Positions 1 to 8,386 of a DNA stretch of 64,000 bases are shown here, one piece after another. The stretch spans positions 1-64,000 of the forward strand of contig JAJTYZ010000112.1 in the NCBI GenBank assembly GCA_021463515.1, read 5' to 3'. Position 1 is the stretch's first letter. Each line of letters starts with the position of its first letter. The DNA is from Chthoniobacterales bacterium. GTDB lineage: Bacteria; Verrucomicrobiota; Verrucomicrobiia; Chthoniobacterales; JACTMZ01. Position numbers and translations under genes: made by a program. The notes under the pieces were generated by a model that did not search any database, was not told where the DNA came from, and saw nothing but the letters and a program-made list of their open reading frames with translations.

Positions 1-1001
1 ACCAATCCCCACGTCTCCCAAGCCTCACTAGGCAAAACTAATACATCCGCTATGGCATACGCTTTGGAAATTTCTGATTGATTCAAAAAGCCAACAAAGG
101 AAGCTGACGGGCGAGGTGGGAGGGGACTTTGAAAATTGGAAATTTGAGGGCATTTTTGATCTACGTCGAACCTTACATCGCATGCTTTACGCAATTCAGC
201 ACCCAATTCACCACTCCCTACAAACAGGAGGTGCCACGGATGCGCCGCACCCTGCGTTTGGTGCGCTTGTGCAGCATGAATTATATCCATGGGGCGTTTT
301 TTAGGAATAAATTTCCCACAAAACATCACTATTTTTGTATCTTCAGGGATATTCCACGCTCGTCGTATTCCGTCTGTTCCAGCCTTCCGGTATTTTTCTG
401 CCTCACGTCGAAAAAACTCATTATCCACACAATAGGGAGCATTCAACAACTTCCGCTCGGGAACTCCATGCTTTAAATAAAAGCGCCGACTCGCCTGCCC
501 TATTGCTAAAAAATAATCAACTTTAGTGAAAAGCCAATGAAGCATCACCTTTCGAAAAAGTCCAAAGGGGCCACCTTTCTCTGAAATTTTATCACTCGCC
601 TCTCCTCTCATCAATACTGTCAGGCCTATCTTCTTCGCCGCAAAAACGGCATCCCAAAATGGCTTAAGCCGCCATCCTTCCACCCAAAGAGCCGTTGCCC
701 CCGCTACACGCAACTGCGCACCAAGGGATTTTGCAAGTTCAATCCCCCGAAATTTCCTTAAATCCCAAGCACCCTTCAACTCAAGAAACCGATGAGGGTA
801 GCCGCTCATTAAATCTACATCCCATGCAAAAGTTGCTCCAAACCCCTGATCTACTGACCGTTTTACTCCTTGATCCGTTAAAAACCAGACCTCGAAATCT
901 AACTTCGTCTTTGCAATCTCTCGCCAAAGTGGCACCTGATACTGAATGGGATGCGAAGTCAGAACGATCAACTTCGGAGCGCAATGTAATTGTTTTGACA
1001 T
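1..1001 (-). CDS. Glycosyltransferase family 4 protein (3' end cut by window edge)
   Basis: I translated this frame by hand; it is open from the ATG at 999-1001 to base 1 (333 codons) with no stop, so the C-terminus lies outside the window. The start reads MSKQLHCAPKLIVLTSHPIQ, a GT-B N-terminal strand. Later come a donor-domain glycine motif (LLFVGSGELGAELR, around residue 263) and, at the window edge, PSEAWETWGLV, the acidic nucleotide-sugar motif of GT4 enzymes. It should transfer a sugar to the surface glycan at the cytoplasmic face. It lies 11 bp downstream of the preceding GT4 gene in the same operon. Residues around 278-300 (QKCPQISNF) look like a low-complexity insertion between the two donor-domain motifs. 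The donor and acceptor sugars cannot be read from sequence. Confidence 0.87.
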   Translation of the reverse strand, partial: MSKQLHCAPKLIVLTSHPIQYQVPLWREIAKTKLDFEVWFLTDQGVKRSVDQGFGATFAWDVDLMSGYPHRFLELKGAWDLRKFRGIELAKSLGAQLRVAGATALWVEGWRLKPFWDAVFAAKKIGLTVLMRGEASDKISEKGGPFGLFRKVMLHWLFTKVDYFLAIGQASRRFYLKHGVPERKLLNAPYCVDNEFFRREAEKYRKAGTDGIRRAWNIPEDTKIVMFCGKFIPKKRPMDIIHAAQAHQTQGAAHPWHLLFVGSGELGAELRKACDVRFDVDQKCPQISNFQSPLPPRPSASFVGFLNQSEISKAYAIADVLVLPSEAWETWGL

Positions 1002-1012
1002 TTTGAAAAATG

Positions 1013-2239
1013 TCAGAGGTCAAACAAAACCTCTGCATAAGCGCGTCCCCACCTTTTCCAGCTGAACATTTGAGCCTTTTCATGCGCTGCCTCTCCCAAT
1101 TTTTTTATTCGCTCAAAATCAGACATCAACGATTCCATGGCTTGCTGCAAACTCTCCACATTTCCGGGTGCAATAATCATCCCCTCTTTCCCATCTTCCA
1201 TTAAATCCGGCCCTGCTGTATTAGCCGTCGTTATCACGGCTAATCCAGCTGCCATCGCTTCTAAAATCACTAGGCCAAACCCCTCAAAGAGACTAGGAAA
1301 GACAAACACATCCGCCTCTGCCATTTCCTGCAATAAATCTCTCCGTGAAGTTTGCCCCAGTAGCCTCACACCTTTCGGCACACGCCCCTCCCACCTCCCC
1401 CCTCCTATCAAGCATAATTCCGCTTCCTCATGCTCCATTTTATCCCACGCTTCCAATAAAAACCCAACCCCTTTCCTTCGCCCCAGATGCCCCGCATACA
1501 AAAACCGCACGGATTTACGCTTTCTTCCCATCTGCGCGTGCCTACTCGCACACCCACGTTTAAATCGCTGACTTCCAATCTCCAAAAACTCATCAGCCAC
1601 ACCATACGGAAGCAACCTAATCTTCTCCTCGGAGACGCCGTTTTCTAACAGCGTCCTCCTGGAAAACGAACTTGCTACAATAATCGCATCAGCCAATTCG
1701 TGTTCTCTACGTTCCGCCCATGTCACTATTTCGAGCCGCGGTACAAATGCCTCCGGCCACACACTTTTATTCCCTCCTGCCTCCATCACCGCATTCGCTC
1801 GAGACAAGGGATGCCCCACACTCTGATCCAGTACAAATTTCTTACCCACCTTCTTTGCTCTTTCCCCGATCACCCATGATGCCGTATCAAAACCGATGAC
1901 AACATCCACCGCCCCAATCTCACTCTGTGGAATAAGTTTCTGAAAGAGCCAGTTTCGCCAATGCCACAGCCTCTCCCGCTTAATCGGAAGCCTCGCCAAC
2001 CCCAGAGCTAGTATTTCCACCCAAGAAATCGTCCGCAATTTTTCAATCGGAATATCAATCATCCGCCTTCTCGGTCGGCTACACTTCCCTCGAACCACCC
2101 CTATCCCCGTCCAAAACCGCCATAAAAGTCCCCGCCTCTCCAATTCTGTCGCCAATCGTGGCGCATGTTGCGTCCCCGGATGAACCAACAATACACGTAG
2201 CAAGCCTCGATTTGGGCTCTTTGCAATATCCGGATTCAT
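1013..2239 (-). CDS. Glycosyltransferase family 4
   Basis: A 408-residue GT-B glycosyltransferase if the ATG at 2237-2239 is used (MNPDIAKSPNRGLLRVLLVH). The longer frame back to 2329 overlaps the upstream FkbM gene and adds no domain, so I prefer the internal ATG. The donor domain shows FLYAGHLGRRKGVGFLLEAW and the GT4 acidic motif FVFPSLFEGFGLVILEAMAA. A tail of about 60 residues follows that is usual for the family. It probably adds one sugar of the surface polysaccharide. It follows the FkbM methyltransferase by 34 bp and precedes another GT4 by 11 bp. Confidence 0.88.
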   Translation of the reverse strand: MNPDIAKSPNRGLLRVLLVHPGTQHAPRLATELERRGLLWRFWTGIGVVRGKCSRPRRRMIDIPIEKLRTISWVEILALGLARLPIKRERLWHWRNWLFQKLIPQSEIGAVDVVIGFDTASWVIGERAKKVGKKFVLDQSVGHPLSRANAVMEAGGNKSVWPEAFVPRLEIVTWAERREHELADAIIVASSFSRRTLLENGVSEEKIRLLPYGVADEFLEIGSQRFKRGCASRHAQMGRKRKSVRFLYAGHLGRRKGVGFLLEAWDKMEHEEAELCLIGGGRWEGRVPKGVRLLGQTSRRDLLQEMAEADVFVFPSLFEGFGLVILEAMAAGLAVITTANTAGPDLMEDGKEGMIIAPGNVESLQQAMESLMSDFERIKKLGEAAHEKAQMFSWKRWGRAYAEVLFDL

Positions 2240-2273
2240 AGGTGTTGTCAAAACCCCAAAGACAAAAAATCGC

Positions 2274-2927
2274 TTAGTGCTTCGCCCAAAGCCATTGGTT
2301 AAAACCAATCGGTCGCCTCTCTGGCGCAAACCTTCTCCACCACGCTTTCGGCACAGAGTTCACAACAAATCCGAGGCATTCCAAAAAGCGACGACACTCT
2401 GTGTCTAAGGACTTTGAATGTGTTTCAAGCAAGAGAAAAATTCGCTTCTGACTTAAAAAATCGTGAATCTCATGCAGTACTTTTAGTTCCGCACCATCTA
2501 TATCAATTTTGATGAGCACAGGCTCCGGCAAAGCCAAGAGCGACACCACCACGCTCTCACTCCCTGGAAAAAAATCCTGATAAATCAACAACCTTGGATC
2601 GTCCCTAAATCCATTGAGACTCATATTTTCCTGAAAGATCGGCCATCTTTCCAGTTTAGGATCAAAAGCCAGCACCTTTTCCACATTAGGGTGTTTCAAA
2701 GCCCATGCCGCCATCTCCCCATAACCGGCTCCTACATCAACCATGCTTCTCATCACTCCCCCAGCCCTCCTCAAAAATGGTGTTGTTTCTGCTTCATAAA
2801 GTCCTAGCAGCAAGGTTATTTCACATGAAGAGTCAATGAACAGTCTCAAGCCGCCATACAATCCCGCCCACACCCAACGCGGTCGCCGCCCTGAGCCCCA
2901 AAGGATTTTTTTAACGCAAGCCTTCAT
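2274..2927 (-). CDS. FkbM-family SAM methyltransferase
   Basis: 217 residues with a class I SAM-binding motif (SMVDVGAGYGEMAAWAL) and the FkbM-type acidic strand VLIKIDIDGAEL, followed by LLLETHSKS. It probably O-methylates a sugar of the glycan. It is clearly paralogous to the gene at 24630-25301: both share the ends WWR(R/K) and RPIGFNQWL and the segment LYEAET/TYEAET. The two copies lie 22 kb apart in the same cluster. Being next to GT4 genes suggests action on a terminal or near-terminal sugar, but the substrate is unknown. Confidence 0.83.
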   Translation of the reverse strand: MKACVKKILWGSGRRPRWVWAGLYGGLRLFIDSSCEITLLLGLYEAETTPFLRRAGGVMRSMVDVGAGYGEMAAWALKHPNVEKVLAFDPKLERWPIFQENMSLNGFRDDPRLLIYQDFFPGSESVVVSLLALPEPVLIKIDIDGAELKVLHEIHDFLSQKRIFLLLETHSKSLDTECRRFLECLGFVVNSVPKAWWRRFAPERRPIGFNQWLWAKH

Positions 2928-2935
2928 GATGCTCT

Positions 2936-3865
2936 TTACCTAATCTCACCCTGCCATCCTTTTGGTTTAGCAGCGTGTCGGCCACTGATAAAAAACTTGC
3001 GAAATGTCACCCGCTTCACAGGTTGTCGTTTTTTCCAATAACTCGATGCTAATTTTAGGAAATCCCAGACACCAAACAATCCGGAGTAAAACTCCTCTCC
3101 TCCCCCTTTCCATCCCCAACACACTTGGTTAATAGCTTTCCCTGGCAAATAATATAACACCTGCGGCATGGGGACACGCAGTAATGCAAAAATCAAATCA
3201 TTCAATGTCCCGGAGCGATGCTGCTTTCCCCAATTCCGCCCACTCGTAGTTTTATCATGCCAAACATGCACTCCGGGCAAAAATCGAACAACCCATCTAT
3301 GATCCAAAAATCGCAGGCACAAATCCTTTTCTTCCGAACCATAATACCCAGGAAACTCCGCATAATTTCCCACTTCTAAAGTATAACTTCGTCTCAAAAC
3401 ATGCCCACATCCCACATAACCCAAAGCATCCTTACCCACCTCACGTGCCACCTTCTTCGGGCGATCCGGTGACAAAATATCAAATGCTACTCCCGCTACT
3501 TTGGTATCCTTCTCAAACTCACGCGCAGCCATCTCAATCTCATCTCCCCGCATAAACCAAGCATCATCGTCCAAGCTACAAAACAAATCAAACCCCTCCA
3601 TCTCCAACATCCGAGCCCGCGAATCAATCAACGACAACTCCTCTTCCGGCACAAAATGCCGAATCCCCGGAAATCGTGCGATAATCTTCCCATTCTCCCT
3701 CCGCATCTCCTCTGTCCCGGAGTTATCCCACACCATCACATCAATCAATCCATAAGACTGCTCCAAACACGATTCCAAACACTTAGGCAAATATTCCGGT
3801 CTATCCTTCGTCACAATCCCCACACGCACCCGCAACTGCCCACTAATTTCCTCTTCTTTCAGCAT
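2936..3865 (-). CDS. Glycosyltransferase family 2
   Basis: A GT-A enzyme of about 309 residues. The fold begins at VRVGIVTKDRPEYLPKCLES and the nucleotide/metal-binding acidic motif is FCSLDDDAWF. A typical C-terminal half with WHDKTTSGRNW follows. I chose ATG 3863-3865 because a G-rich stretch (GGGGGGGAGA) lies a few bases upstream. The frame stays open to a TTG at 3895. Both possible N-termini are encoded by the repeat array at 3832-3898, so about the first 15 residues are probably repeat-derived and not part of the fold. It is 33 bp (or 3 bp from the TTG) after an acetyltransferase gene. Confidence 0.87.
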   Translation of the reverse strand: MLKEEEISGQLRVRVGIVTKDRPEYLPKCLESCLEQSYGLIDVMVWDNSGTEEMRRENGKIIARFPGIRHFVPEEELSLIDSRARMLEMEGFDLFCSLDDDAWFMRGDEIEMAAREFEKDTKVAGVAFDILSPDRPKKVAREVGKDALGYVGCGHVLRRSYTLEVGNYAEFPGYYGSEEKDLCLRFLDHRWVVRFLPGVHVWHDKTTSGRNWGKQHRSGTLNDLIFALLRVPMPQVLYYLPGKAINQVCWGWKGGGEEFYSGLFGVWDFLKLASSYWKKRQPVKRVTFRKFFISGRHAAKPKGWQGEIR

Positions 3866-3898
3866 CTCAATCTCCCCCCCACTGACAACTGCCAACTT
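3832..3898 (-). repeat. Heptamer/octamer array across the acetyltransferase-GT2 junction
   Basis: Read on the minus strand this holds GTTGGCAGTTGTCAGTGGG, then GCTGAAAG-like octamer material (GAGATGCTGAAAGAAG), then GTGGGCAGTTGCGG. The 7-base unit is CAGTTGG/CAGTGGG and the 8-base unit GCTGAAAN. The array starts at the acetyltransferase stop codon and supplies the start region of the GT2 gene. Related arrays lie at 5598, 6141, 15061, 15978, 16141, 16531 and 17494. Confidence 0.75.
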
Positions 3899-4450
3899 TC
3901 ATACCTTCCCCCCAATTTCCCTCGCTGGAATCCCAGCAACTACGGTTTCGGCAGGCACATCTTTAGTCACCACGGCACCAGCTCCCACCACCGCGAATTT
4001 GCCAATACGAACATTCCGTAAAACTTTAACACCCGCGCCCAGCCAAACTCCATCTTCAATGATCGTCTCCCCGAGTCTCATCGGTTGACTTTTCACATCT
4101 TTTCCTTCCACCGGCGTATGGTCCGAGTCCGTGATAAAACACATCGGTCCGATCATCACATTCGATCCTATCCAAAGTTTGTTGGATGCATCAAGAATCG
4201 TGTGGCGGTTAATATACGTGCCACAGCCGATCCGAATTTTATCCTTTTTGGGTAGCCCGCTCGCCAAAATTGTCACCCCACGATCAAGAGCACATCCCTT
4301 GAGTGTAATATCCGCCCAATGACGAGGAATTTCAATCTGGCGCATCCAACAATACTTTTCAATATTCACCCCTAATGCTCGGTAATAGAGATTGCGCCAG
4401 CGCGAAGCACTTCCCATACAGAGACGATGGAGGAGATGGATTGGATTCAT
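3899..4450 (-). CDS. Hexapeptide-repeat O-acetyltransferase (WcaF/LacA type)
   Basis: 183 residues forming a left-handed beta-helix: repeated I/V-G-x-x motifs (IRIGCGTYINRHTIL, LWIGSNVMIGPMCFI) end in the usual GAGAVVTKDVPAETVVAGIPA closing segment. The catalytic histidine of this family is probably that in SDHTPVEG. The enzyme should acetylate a sugar or sugar nucleotide in the cytoplasm. It lies between two GT2 genes with a 4-bp gap upstream, consistent with one operon. Its stop codon adjoins the repeat array at 3832-3898. Confidence 0.86.
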   Translation of the reverse strand: MNPIHLLHRLCMGSASRWRNLYYRALGVNIEKYCWMRQIEIPRHWADITLKGCALDRGVTILASGLPKKDKIRIGCGTYINRHTILDASNKLWIGSNVMIGPMCFITDSDHTPVEGKDVKSQPMRLGETIIEDGVWLGAGVKVLRNVRIGKFAVVGAGAVVTKDVPAETVVAGIPAREIGGKV

Positions 4451-4454
4451 AACT

Positions 4455-5405
4455 TCAAAATGGCGGCAAAGACCGCCCTACCAAAATATCAAAGTATCCG
4501 AGAAGCGAACCTTTCAGAACTCGCCACTGTTTTGGATTGTGTAGGCTCCCAATCATTGTAGCGATCATTTGAAATGCGCCCCAGATCATAAGCCAAACCC
4601 AATATCTAAATCCTTGAATTCCCTGCACGCGGCGCGCCACAAAATCTCTATTAACCACGCCCATCCTCGCCACCCTTGCAAGATCAGATTTATGGCTTCC
4701 TGTTTGAGTATCATGAAAAATCCGTGCCGTTCGCGCATTGACCAATTTCCATTTTCTAGCCACCACCAATGACAAAGCCACATCTTCCATCATCGAATAT
4801 CCGGTGAACATTGGATCAAATGGAGGATCAGGCAAAGCCTCACGACGATACAGTGTAAGTCCCAAATTTAGCCACCCCACCGAAACCACGTCCGGCATTT
4901 CTTCACGATCTGCTGGAAGAAGATTCACCGCAGGCCCAAAAATCTTTCCCGCATAATCCGGTCCTAAGCCACCACCAATCAGCCGGTAAACAAGCCGCGA
5001 AACTCTGCCAGGTTCATGATATTTCTGATTCGTAATCATTGCGCTGGCACCACCGTTATCCGAAGCCAAGTGTAAAGCATTCCAAACGCGCTCCAAAGCA
5101 TGTGCCTCCAGAACAACATCATCATCCGCAAAACCAATAACATTCTCACGCACCAGACCCACTCCTTGATTTCGCTGAGCCGCAGCACCCCGCTGCTTGG
5201 CTGGAATACATAGTACCCTCGCGAACAAATCAAACCGTTCCTGCATCACACGGCATACCTCTACGGTTTGAGTGTCCGACGAAGCATCCACCACCATGAT
5301 TTCGCGTGGCCACACACCTTGAATCAATACAGATTCCAACATCTGTTGCAAAACAGCAGAACGCCCCGAAGTCGGGATCACCAGACTAAGGGGCAACACC
5401 TTCAA
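4455..5405 (-). CDS. Glycosyltransferase family 2
   Basis: 316 residues. The GT-A start is LSLVIPTSGRSAVLQQMLES, followed by VVDASSDTQT and the metal-binding motif VIGFADDDVV. A C-terminal hydrophobic segment (FRYWVWLMIWGAFQMIATMI) could anchor it to the inner membrane. Its start overlaps the end of the upstream glycosyltransferase by 4 bp (ATGA-type), so the two are translationally coupled. It probably extends the polysaccharide; the sugar specificity is not visible. Confidence 0.87.
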   Translation of the reverse strand: MKVLPLSLVIPTSGRSAVLQQMLESVLIQGVWPREIMVVDASSDTQTVEVCRVMQERFDLFARVLCIPAKQRGAAAQRNQGVGLVRENVIGFADDDVVLEAHALERVWNALHLASDNGGASAMITNQKYHEPGRVSRLVYRLIGGGLGPDYAGKIFGPAVNLLPADREEMPDVVSVGWLNLGLTLYRREALPDPPFDPMFTGYSMMEDVALSLVVARKWKLVNARTARIFHDTQTGSHKSDLARVARMGVVNRDFVARRVQGIQGFRYWVWLMIWGAFQMIATMIGSLHNPKQWRVLKGSLLGYFDILVGRSLPPF

Positions 5406-6139
5406 GTTGTGACCTCCCTAAGCACCCGCCAAAATCCCTCCCGAATCTTCACCGGGTCAAAATCGCGTCTCCCTGCCTCTACAGCCCGCTTCGCCAGCCC
5501 AACCCTCAACTCTCCATCTGTCTTCAATCTTTGTAAGCACGCCACCAATTCCTCACGCGTGGTGCACGAAACCACCCCATTGGGGTAAAAATTGAGAAAT
5601 TCTAAAACGCTAAAACGTTGCAATAATCCAACCCTTTCAGCATTTCCATTTTTCAGCTTTTCAGTTTCTTCACCTTTCAGCTTTCCCTCCCCTGTCAACT
5701 GCCCACTGCCAACTGCCAACTCCTCTACCCCACGCCCATATCTCACTCCGGTAGCAAACTCCGGCCCCGACACCACCACGGGCATCCCCAGTCCCAAATA
5801 CTCCGTTAACTTACTTGGAAAATGCGTACGGTAAAGCATCTCATTATCTCCAGCAGGATTTGAATAAGGTAAAATCATCACATCCGCCCGTTCCTGCATC
5901 GTGCGCCACATTTCTAGGATATTCATACGATGCGGCATCCATTCCACAACATCCGTCGCCTCCAATAATCCCTTTAACTTATACGGCGGTCGCGGTGTCG
6001 AAGTCAAAACCTTAGCATTCACCTCCCGCAACACCGGAATCAACGCCATCAACGCTTCCCCATATCCATAAGCCACCGATCCTGCATATCCCAGCGTCAA
6101 AGTCCCCACCCCATTTCCAGTATTCTCCTCTTGCTTCAT
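5402..6139 (-). CDS. C-terminal half of a split GT-B glycosyltransferase, with an in-frame repeat insertion
   Basis: 245 residues that read only as the donor-binding half of a GT-B enzyme: LTLGYAGSVAYGYGEAL begins a Rossmann domain and HFPSKLTEYLGLGMPVVVSG is the family's sugar-nucleotide segment. Residues 139-182 are an insertion encoded by the repeat array at 5598-5726 (ELAVGSGQLTG, then a Lys/Glu-rich stretch). The reading frame is the same as that of the upstream gene at 6215-6856, and the 75 bases between them are repeat array with three in-frame stops. The ATG at 6137-6139 would allow reinitiation. Whether two polypeptides assemble or the gene is dead cannot be told. Confidence 0.72.
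   Translation of the reverse strand: MKQEENTGNGVGTLTLGYAGSVAYGYGEALMALIPVLREVNAKVLTSTPRPPYKLKGLLEATDVVEWMPHRMNILEMWRTMQERADVMILPYSNPAGDNEMLYRTHFPSKLTEYLGLGMPVVVSGPEFATGVRYGRGVEELAVGSGQLTGEGKLKGEETEKLKNGNAERVGLLQRFSVLEFLNFYPNGVVSCTTREELVACLQRLKTDGELRVGLAKRAVEAGRRDFDPVKIREGFWRVLREVTT
5598..5726 (-). repeat. Composite octamer/heptamer array inside a glycosyltransferase frame
   Basis: On the minus strand the heptamers read GAGTTGGCAGTTGGCAGTGG and onward to CAGTTGACAG. They are followed by an 8-base series: GCTGAAAG, GTGAAGAA, ACTGAAAA, GCTGAAAA, ATGGAAAT, GCTGAAAG. The array lies wholly within the coding region 5402-6139 without introducing a stop, giving residues of about 139-182. Confidence 0.8.
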
Positions 6140-6140
6140 T

Positions 6141-6230
6141 TCAAAATTTTAGTCTTTCAGCCTCTCTCTGCCAACTGACTACTGATTCCTGCCAACTCCT
6201 CTCCTTCCAGCATTTTAGCCTTTCATCATT
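6141..6230 (-). repeat. Composite array splitting a glycosyltransferase
   Basis: On the minus strand it reads GATGAAAG, GCTAAAAT, GCTGGAAG (8-mers), then GAGTTGGCAGGAATCAGTAG and TCAGTTGGCAG (7-mers), then GCTGAAAG, ACTAAAAT, TTTGAAAT (8-mers). It joins the two halves of one glycosyltransferase in a single frame but carries stops at 6215-6217 (TAA), 6179-6181 (TAG) and 6149-6151 (TAA), all in that frame. Confidence 0.82.
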
Positions 6231-6856
6231 GCAGCCCGAAGTACTCTCGACATTTCGGGCGAGCGTGGCTGCAAATCCTCACTCCGATTCGGATACATCA
6301 CCTCACCCCTCACACTATACCGATTCGCTAGATAATCTTCCATTTCCGGGCTCACGCACAATCTCCTTGCTGCTGCTCGATATACCCTTCGGTTTTGTTC
6401 AAATAATCCCCGCTTCGCCCAAGAAAAAACTTTCTCAAATTCCTCGTTAAGATCGTGGACAATCAATACAAGCGGTACACCTAATAATCGTGCTGTCCGT
6501 TCCGCCGTCAGAATCCATGGCGTGCTCACCATCACCGCAACAACAATCCTTGGTTTAAAACTTCCCAATAAACTCAAAATCCTTCGATGTGTTGGCAAAG
6601 GAATCAACCCTGTTGCCGCCCATGATCGCTTATACATGCTAAATCGGGTATTATCAAAGCGCGCCATCGGCATTTTTAACTCACAGTAAGAACACGGTAG
6701 CACCTTTGCCCCATGATCTGTAGGCGGTCCCATAACGCACAGCGAATCTATGGGATACTCCGAAAAAAGGTGATACAACAATATCGCGCCTGCGTTTCGC
6801 GTTTGAGGAACTTCACCAGAAAGAATGAGCACATACGGCTTAATCATTGTCGGCAT
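6215..6856 (-). CDS. N-terminal half of a split GT-B glycosyltransferase
   Basis: 213 residues forming the acceptor domain of a GT4-like enzyme: YVLILSGEVPQTRNAGAIL, then TARLLGVPLVLIVHDLNEEF, then RLCVSPEMEDYLANRYSVRG. The last is the segment that normally precedes the interdomain linker. The frame stops in the repeat array (last residues AAMMKG), and the missing donor domain is the next gene downstream in the same frame. The likely start is MIKPYVLILSG, three codons inside the longest frame. It follows a 492-residue membrane protein by 51 bp. It is either the first of two co-translated halves or a pseudogene fragment. Confidence 0.7.
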   Translation of the reverse strand: MPTMIKPYVLILSGEVPQTRNAGAILLYHLFSEYPIDSLCVMGPPTDHGAKVLPCSYCELKMPMARFDNTRFSMYKRSWAATGLIPLPTHRRILSLLGSFKPRIVVAVMVSTPWILTAERTARLLGVPLVLIVHDLNEEFEKVFSWAKRGLFEQNRRVYRAAARRLCVSPEMEDYLANRYSVRGEVMYPNRSEDLQPRSPEMSRVLRAAMMKG

Positions 6857-6907
6857 AATTATCTCTCGACTGTTATACTTTTAAGAAAGTTATCTATTGA
6901 ACTACCT

Positions 6908-8386
6908 CTACCTTAATTCAACGACAATACTATCATCATCATCCTTGATTCTACCATCACGAACAATACTTACATTAATACTTTTCCTCAACACCTGTTC
7001 AAGCCTATATTTCAACCACCCAGCATTCTTCTCCTCATAAAAATCAACCTCTCCATTCGTGAGCTTTTTCCGAACTATAACGACAAGTGATAAAGCTTCT
7101 GGATTGCGTGCTAATTTAGCTAGCGCGAGATCAAATACGACTTGTTCCTCCTGAACATTGCGTGATGTGTGCCAAGCTTCACCCCTTGTAGAAATAATAT
7201 TAAAAAGACAAAACAAAATAATTAAAATTGAATACAATATCGGACGATTCAAGTGCCGAATCATCCACAAATAGGCAATAGCTACTATCCCTAATGTAAT
7301 GCCCATGTCAGCACCATAATTAAGGCGAGTTTGCGTTGAAATCGCACCCTGTGCTATAAATGTCCCTCGAAATCCGGCAAATAATACATAAGAAAACAAC
7401 AAAATCCAAAGTATTGAAATTTTCCTTATGCCCCCTTCAGCTTTATCACTTTTAAGAAGAATAGCTCCACCCGAAAGGGCAAAGATGCCGATCAGACCCC
7501 ATATAGGAAGGGTGATAGAATCTATTCCTTGATTCAACAGATCCCTCCAAGGAATGAGCCACAATGAATGCAGCCATCGTAGGTGAACGGAGATGAGTGC
7601 TATAAACTTCCTTTCTATCCCGCCCCCCGGTGTCCGAGCACCAGAATCTAAAGGATATGTTACCAAATATGCTCCCACCCAAATCATATAAGGAAGCAAC
7701 ATCCATCCCGATAACTTTAAAGCCGCCCAAATTCCCGCGCGCCACTCTCCTCGTGTAATTTTATCCTTGCTCTTTGAATGTAATAATGCGATGGCAAAAA
7801 AGACTATCCATGACGCTAAAGCCTGTTCATAAATTAAAAGTGAGGCAAAAACTAAAGTTTGAGCATAAATCAAATAACGTATATGACCTATTTGCATCCA
7901 CTCTTGAAATGAAATTAAGGCTAATAAAAAGAAGGCCATAGATAAGCGTTGATGTACACAAACCCACCAGACAACGGTCTGCGTATGCCAAGGGGCAGTC
8001 ACAAAGAGAAGAGTTGCTCCCAACGCAACAGCAGCAGGAAATCGCATTCGATGGAGAAAAATTAATAGAAGAACACCATTTACAGCGTGCCCTAAAATAC
8101 CCACACACATAGCACCAAATTCACCGAGTATCCACCCACCATACCCAATTATTATTAAAGAAAATGGACGTGCTACTGAATAACTGCCAGCTCCACTTTT
8201 TCTAATAGATTCAGATAAACTCGGCCACGTACCACCCGGCTGCCCAAAAACAAACATATAATCATCACTAAACCACCCACCACCATAAAGGAGTGGACTA
8301 TAACTTAAAATGGCAGCAAAGATGACCAAGAGAATTCCTGGCCACCTCTCCCTTATCCCCCATAACTCAGAACACGCTACACTCAC
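6908..8386 (-). CDS. Polytopic membrane protein, possibly a GT-C-like glycosyltransferase
   Basis: 492 residues with about ten hydrophobic segments. The first, around residues 15-35 (ILLVIFAAILSYSPLLYGGG), is followed by an Asp pair in WFSDDYMFV, the position where GT-C (PMT/ArnT-like) transferases carry catalytic acidic residues. A hydrophilic C-terminal tail of about 90 residues follows. This would fit a lipid-linked-sugar-dependent transferase or a polymerase-like protein of the glycan pathway. No family is clear enough to name it. Its start overlaps the epimerase gene by 4 bp. The DNA here looks more AT-rich than at 26-30 kb (impression, not computed). Confidence 0.7.
   Translation of the reverse strand: MSVACSELWGIRERWPGILLVIFAAILSYSPLLYGGGWFSDDYMFVFGQPGGTWPSLSESIRKSGAGSYSVARPFSLIIIGYGGWILGEFGAMCVGILGHAVNGVLLLIFLHRMRFPAAVALGATLLFVTAPWHTQTVVWWVCVHQRLSMAFFLLALISFQEWMQIGHIRYLIYAQTLVFASLLIYEQALASWIVFFAIALLHSKSKDKITRGEWRAGIWAALKLSGWMLLPYMIWVGAYLVTYPLDSGARTPGGGIERKFIALISVHLRWLHSLWLIPWRDLLNQGIDSITLPIWGLIGIFALSGGAILLKSDKAEGGIRKISILWILLFSYVLFAGFRGTFIAQGAISTQTRLNYGADMGITLGIVAIAYLWMIRHLNRPILYSILIILFCLFNIISTRGEAWHTSRNVQEEQVVFDLALAKLARNPEALSLVVIVRKKLTNGEVDFYEEKNAGWLKYRLEQVLRKSINVSIVRDGRIKDDDDSIVVELR

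Noticed and set aside
1013-2329. Longest start of the GT4 gene
   Set aside because: The first 30 residues overlap the FkbM coding region and match no GT-B start; ATG 2239 gives the usual family length.
5598-6230. Heptamer/octamer arrays considered as a CRISPR
   Set aside because: Units are 7 or 8 bases and contiguous, with no spacers of constant length and no cas genes.
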